NCBI GenBank assembly: GCA_903863295.1 | Contig: CAIPBM010000112.1 | Coordinates: forward strand, 1-64,000 | Length of the DNA: 64,000 nucleotides | DNA from: an uncultured Verrucomicrobiota bacterium | Lineage (GTDB): Bacteria > Verrucomicrobiota > Verrucomicrobiia > Methylacidiphilales > UBA1321 | Reading direction: 5' to 3' | Shown here: piece by piece, positions 60,680 to 64,000 of the stretch | Layout of the letters: each line of letters starts with the position of its first letter | How positions within the stretch are numbered: the stretch's first letter is position 1 | Notes under the pieces: model-generated | Databases searched by the model: none | The model's input: the letters and a program-made list of their open reading frames with translations, nothing else | What the model was told of the DNA's origin: nothing | Position numbers and translations under genes: made by a program

Positions 60680-61558
60680 CTATGGTCTTGTGAATCCGGC
60701 ACGAAAAGTATCCGCATGTTTCTTGGCAAACGCCTCCCAAGTCACCGGTTTTCTGCCGGTCAAACGTTCGAAATTATCAAAAACCTGATCCGGGTGCGGA
60801 ATTTTTCCCTGAGCATAGGCAAAATAATGCTGGTAGACACAGTTCATGTAGGCGGGGTCCGCCCCTGCTGCCAAGACTTTGGCGAGGAACTCTTCAGGAG
60901 GCCGCGAATCATACCGGAAGGGTTGCCCGATCACTTCACTTAGAATGCGCGCAACGTCATTTAAGGATTGTGCGTCATACCCCATCCGGTAGGTCTGACC
61001 GTTATGAGCCTCTGCGTCCCTGAGAGAAACGGCGGCAACCTCGGCAACATCCTCACAATCGACCCAGCTGAGCCGGGCTTGTCCGAAGTACTGTTCGATG
61101 ACTCCGTTGACCACGGTGGGCTTCCCGCTGTAGCCCAAAAGATTCTGCATGAATTGTTCCGGTCGTAGATGAGTGAAAGAAAACCCGCGCCATTCGATAT
61201 AGCGCTCGACGAGTTGATGCCATACCCAATGGGCCACGGTCGCCTCGTCGTCGCCGCACGCGCCTAAATGGACGACATGCCGGACATTGGCTTTGGCCGC
61301 TTCGTCAAGGAACGCCTTGCTCTGTCGCATCATGTCGACGGTGTATCCCGTCATGAGGAAGACACGGTCGATTCCTTGGAGTGCCGGCGCGAACGTTTCA
61401 ATCCTGTCGAGATCAAGCTCAACGAACTGCACTCCTAGACTCTCTCCCTTTTTCTTGCTGCGGACGGCGGCAATAACTTCGAGAGACGAATCGCTTTTCA
61501 AATTTTCCACAACCTTGCGACCGACCTGACCGGTAGCTCCGGTAATAAGAATCCGCAT
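60680..61558 (-). CDS. NmrA-type NAD(P)-dependent reductase/sensor
   Basis: A 292-residue atypical short-chain dehydrogenase. Nucleotide motif ILITGATGQVGRKVVENL (GxxGxxG) at the start; VRHVVHLGACGDDEATVAHW and LRPEQFMQNLL match the NmrA/QorB group, which lacks the usual YxxxK and often acts as a redox sensor or quinone reductase. No palindrome lies in its frame, but site 4 is 59 bases upstream of its start, shared with the divergent DUF3300 gene. Confidence 0.87.
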   Translation of the reverse strand: MRILITGATGQVGRKVVENLKSDSSLEVIAAVRSKKKGESLGVQFVELDLDRIETFAPALQGIDRVFLMTGYTVDMMRQSKAFLDEAAKANVRHVVHLGACGDDEATVAHWVWHQLVERYIEWRGFSFTHLRPEQFMQNLLGYSGKPTVVNGVIEQYFGQARLSWVDCEDVAEVAAVSLRDAEAHNGQTYRMGYDAQSLNDVARILSEVIGQPFRYDSRPPEEFLAKVLAAGADPAYMNCVYQHYFAYAQGKIPHPDQVFDNFERLTGRKPVTWEAFAKKHADTFRAGFTRP

Positions 61559-61616
61559 ATATTTGTTACTTGAAAGTCAAAGTAATCGAATTTGCAACGT
61601 ATGCGAACCGTTAGCC

Positions 61617-61634
61617 ATGGGGTCAAGACCCCAT
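61617..61634. promoter_or_regulatory. Palindromic operator GGGT-N4-ACCC, site 4
   Basis: ATGGGGT-CAAG-ACCCCAT, perfect over both 7-base halves, flanked by CC and AGCGC. It sits between the divergent NmrA-type gene (start 61558) and DUF3300 gene (start 61673). Confidence 0.75.
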
Positions 61635-61672
61635 AGCGCAGGACAAAGGCCCCGGCTTACGTTTGTTACCTG

Positions 61673-62836
61673 ATGAGGAACACCTTTAAGCTCTCTCTTT
61701 TACTGCTCGTTATCATCGGCACTACCGTAGCCGTGTTAGCGCAAATACCGGTCCCGCCCCCGGCACCAGCCAATCAGACTTTTTCCGACGCGCAGCTTGA
61801 CCAGATTCTGGGTTCCATCGCGCTTTATCCCGACCCACTGATTGCCCAAATACTTCCGGCCTCCACCTTTCCAACACAAATCGTTTTGGCCGACCGTTAT
61901 ATCGTAGGCGGCGGAGACCCTAATCAACTCGACCAGCAAGCTTGGGATCCAAGCGTCCAAGCGGTAGCGCGATACCCGGATGTGCTGAAGTGGATGGATA
62001 CCAATTTGGGTCAGACAACAGAACTCGGGCAGGCTTTTCTTAATCAACAGCCAGCAGTGATGGCTTCCATCCAAAGACTGCGTGCGACTGCTTCCAAGCT
62101 CGGCAATTTGCAAACCACATCGCAGCAACAGGTGACCACAGACGACGGCAATATTGAAATTGACCCGGCGGACTCTCAGCAGATGTATGTGCCGGTTTAC
62201 CAGCCAGACCAAGTTTATGATGACGAAGCGGACGGCACACCCTACATAACCTTCGGAATCGGTTATCCGTTTGGCTATTGGATGGATAATGATTTTGATT
62301 GGGGAAATGGCGACCTGATCTACTGGAATCATGGCTATTCGCGGCCTGCCAATTGGTGGCATGGTTCACGAGGGCAACGGAATAATGGCAACACGTCTGT
62401 TTGGCATCGCAGCAATCGTTCAAACGGGGCCGCGATGAATCGAGGCGACCGAGGTTGGTCACAACAAGCTCCATCTCCAGAGGCAACGAGGCAGGAACAG
62501 GCTCGTCAAGCTCCGCAACCGAATTCACGGGCCAATGCGGTTCCCCGGCCTGCAGCCGCTCCGGATCAACATTTTGCGCCTGTCAGGCAAGGGGAAGCAA
62601 ATGCCGCGCTCATCGGCAGCCAGAGTACGCACGAGGCCAGGACCTACAGCGACCGTGGCCAACAGAGTATGCGTGCGTTCACTCCTTCGGCCCCGGCTTC
62701 CCGCCCACAAGCTTCCTTCCATTCAGCGCCGGCTTCCGGCGGTGGTACCCATGCGGGAGGCGGTGGAGGTGGCGGCGGTCATGCAGGTGGCGGAGGTGGC
62801 GGCCACGCCGGTGGTGGCGGTGGAGGGCATCATTAG
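61673..62836 (+). CDS. DUF3300 family exported protein with Gly/His tail
   Basis: A 387-residue protein. A signal peptide (LSLLLLVIIGTTVAVLAQ) is followed by the DUF3300 core at about 35-180 (LDQILGSIALYPDPLIAQIL, VLADRYIVGGGDPNQLD, ARYPDVLKWM). Trp-rich segments (FGYWMDNDFDWGNGDLIYW) come next. The last 35 residues are mostly Gly and His (GGGGGGGHAGGGGGGHAGGG-type, ending HH), a likely metal-binding or surface tail. Envelope role unknown. Its neighbour DUF2950 is a frequent companion. Confidence 0.83.
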   Translation: MRNTFKLSLLLLVIIGTTVAVLAQIPVPPPAPANQTFSDAQLDQILGSIALYPDPLIAQILPASTFPTQIVLADRYIVGGGDPNQLDQQAWDPSVQAVARYPDVLKWMDTNLGQTTELGQAFLNQQPAVMASIQRLRATASKLGNLQTTSQQQVTTDDGNIEIDPADSQQMYVPVYQPDQVYDDEADGTPYITFGIGYPFGYWMDNDFDWGNGDLIYWNHGYSRPANWWHGSRGQRNNGNTSVWHRSNRSNGAAMNRGDRGWSQQAPSPEATRQEQARQAPQPNSRANAVPRPAAAPDQHFAPVRQGEANAALIGSQSTHEARTYSDRGQQSMRAFTPSAPASRPQASFHSAPASGGGTHAGGGGGGGGHAGGGGGGHAGGGGGGHH

Positions 62837-62880
62837 CTCGTACTCCAGAAAACATTGAACCTTAGAACCGAATAATTCCC

Positions 62881-63933
62881 ATGCAGATATTACCAGTGAC
62901 GAAACTCCTCTCTTTTTCATGGCTATGTCGGATTGTTTCCACCGCCTCCGGTCTTGCTCTCATTGTATTGACGCTGCCCATTAATGCGTTGGCAGCAAAT
63001 GAACAAACCTTCGCTTCGCCGCAGGATGCCCTCAATGCGCTGGTGACTGCGGCAACAAATCACGACGAGAATGCCCTTCATCTAATTTTTGGGCCCGAGG
63101 GACACGCTTTGGTTTCGCCCGATCTGGTTCAGGCCAGCGATGAATCGGCTCTATTTATCAAACGCCTGACCCAGAAGGTGCAGTTGTTCAACAACTCGGA
63201 TTCCAATATCACGCTTGAAATTGGCACGGACAGTTGGCCCTTCCCTATCCCGCTCGTGAAACAGGACGGTAAATGGTTCTTCGATTCCACTGCCGGAAAG
63301 CACGAGATCCTCGCCCGCCGGATTGGCCGGGATGAAATCGGCGCGATCAATGTCAGCAATGCCTACGTGGACGCACAGCGCGAATATGCCAGTCAGGACC
63401 GCATGGGGGACGGCGTGCTTGCATATGCGCAATTCCTGCACAGCAACGCCGACAAGCACGACGGGCTTTACTGGCACTCGCAGCCGGGCGAGGAGTTGAG
63501 TCCCCTAGGGCCGTTGATCGCCCAAGCTCACGTCGAAGGCTACCATCACACTGCTAAAATGCTCAACGACGAGCAGGCACCCTATCACGGTTACTATTTT
63601 AAAATCCTGACCAGCCAGGGAAAACAAGCACGGGGCGGTGCGTACGACTACATTATCAATGGCCGCATGATTGCCGGCTTTGCTTTCATCGCCTGGCCGG
63701 CCCAATGGGGCGATACAGGCGTCATGACCTTCATCGTCAACCAACAAGGCAAGGTCTATCAAAAGAACCTGGGATCCTCGACGTTTGACATTGCCCAGGA
63801 CATGACCGCTTTTGCGCCGAATGACACTTGGGCTCCGGTACAGGCTGATCCTGTAATGATTGCCCAGCGCCCCAGCGACGATCCCAGCCTGAAACCTGGA
63901 ACGGTTCCGGAGAGCGGCCATGCAAATCATTGA
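62881..63933 (+). CDS. DUF2950 family exported protein
   Basis: A 350-residue protein. Signal segment LALIVLTLPINALAAN, then ASPQDALNALVTAATNHDEN, LIFGPEGHALVSPD and HEILARRIGRDEIGAINVS, matching DUF2950; C-terminal AYDYIINGRMIAGFAFIAWP and TGVMTFIVNQQGKVYQKNLG also fit. Function of the family is unknown. 44 bases after DUF3300 and probably in the same transcript, under palindrome site 4. Confidence 0.87.
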   Translation: MQILPVTKLLSFSWLCRIVSTASGLALIVLTLPINALAANEQTFASPQDALNALVTAATNHDENALHLIFGPEGHALVSPDLVQASDESALFIKRLTQKVQLFNNSDSNITLEIGTDSWPFPIPLVKQDGKWFFDSTAGKHEILARRIGRDEIGAINVSNAYVDAQREYASQDRMGDGVLAYAQFLHSNADKHDGLYWHSQPGEELSPLGPLIAQAHVEGYHHTAKMLNDEQAPYHGYYFKILTSQGKQARGGAYDYIINGRMIAGFAFIAWPAQWGDTGVMTFIVNQQGKVYQKNLGSSTFDIAQDMTAFAPNDTWAPVQADPVMIAQRPSDDPSLKPGTVPESGHANH

Positions 63934-64000
63934 GTGCCTTGGGTACTCAGCGATTCGCGAGTGGGTAACTCATCATTCCCAAGGCCTCTGATAGCGTAAA
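63934..64000. other. End of the window, no gene seen
   Basis: Sixty-seven bases after the DUF2950 stop. GCCTTGGG (63936-63943) and CCCAAGGC (63978-63985) form a perfect 8-bp inverted repeat around a 34-base loop; there is no T run, so calling it a terminator would be weak. Confidence 0.3.

Overview
The window looks like a chromosomal stretch of a Gram-negative, GC-rich bacterium, most likely of the Verrucomicrobiota (PVC group). This assignment is inference. It rests on the MoxR-DUF58-VWA membrane operon, the weak or missing Shine-Dalgarno sites, a lone Flp-type pilin, DUF6600/DUF3300/DUF2950 envelope proteins, and several families of interspersed palindromic repeats. No rRNA, intact tRNA, CRISPR array or transposase gene was found.

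Layout. 0-9.4 kb: a LolC/E-type permease, a DUF192 protein whose 5' end carries a palindromic repeat, a PHP phosphoesterase, two tandem cNMP-binding/DUF4388 proteins, a GMC oxidoreductase, an aquaporin with a Cys/His tail, a VOC protein and a PfkB sugar kinase. 9.5-20.3 kb: one long operon of MoxR ATPase, DUF58, two large VWA membrane proteins, a DUF4175-like membrane protein, a Gln/Ala-rich coiled-coil protein and a small partner. 20.4-26.6 kb: secreted or membrane proteins of unclear role, including an animal-type haem peroxidase with a clear terminator. 27-32.2 kb: housekeeping genes rplY-pth-rpsF-ssb behind a good sigma70-type promoter, then recG and a HIT protein, separated by repeats. 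32.2-37.5 kb: two large polytopic GT-C/DUF2298-like membrane proteins, a pilin, a methyltransferase and a GlsB-like protein. 37.7-46 kb: UbiD, then a long minus-strand run (metG, CPBP protease, thiL, tsaE, tsaB, alr, CoaC-type flavoprotein) ending in a 24-codon Lys/Ala-rich gene with its own perfect terminator. 46-51.4 kb: two VapBC toxin-antitoxin pairs, a VWA protein, a GST-methyltransferase fusion and rlmN.

51.4-52 kb is a 600-base gene-free scar with two tRNA-like fragments and recombinase-site-like short repeats. Beyond it lies an accessory block (52-64 kb): a YbhGFSR-type efflux ABC system, a triple-BON protein, a nitroreductase, a double YkuD protein, a GNAT protein, a small unknown, an NmrA-type reductase, DUF3300 and DUF2950.

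The most interesting signal is in this last block. Four copies of a palindrome, (ATG)GGGT-N4-ACCC(CAT), sit only in its intergenic regions, each just upstream of one or two genes. They would tie efflux, BON, acetyltransferase, reductase and DUF3300/DUF2950 genes into one regulon under an unidentified regulator. The second theme is repeats: five families of imperfect palindromes (called A to E below) lie between genes, and in one case inside a reading frame.
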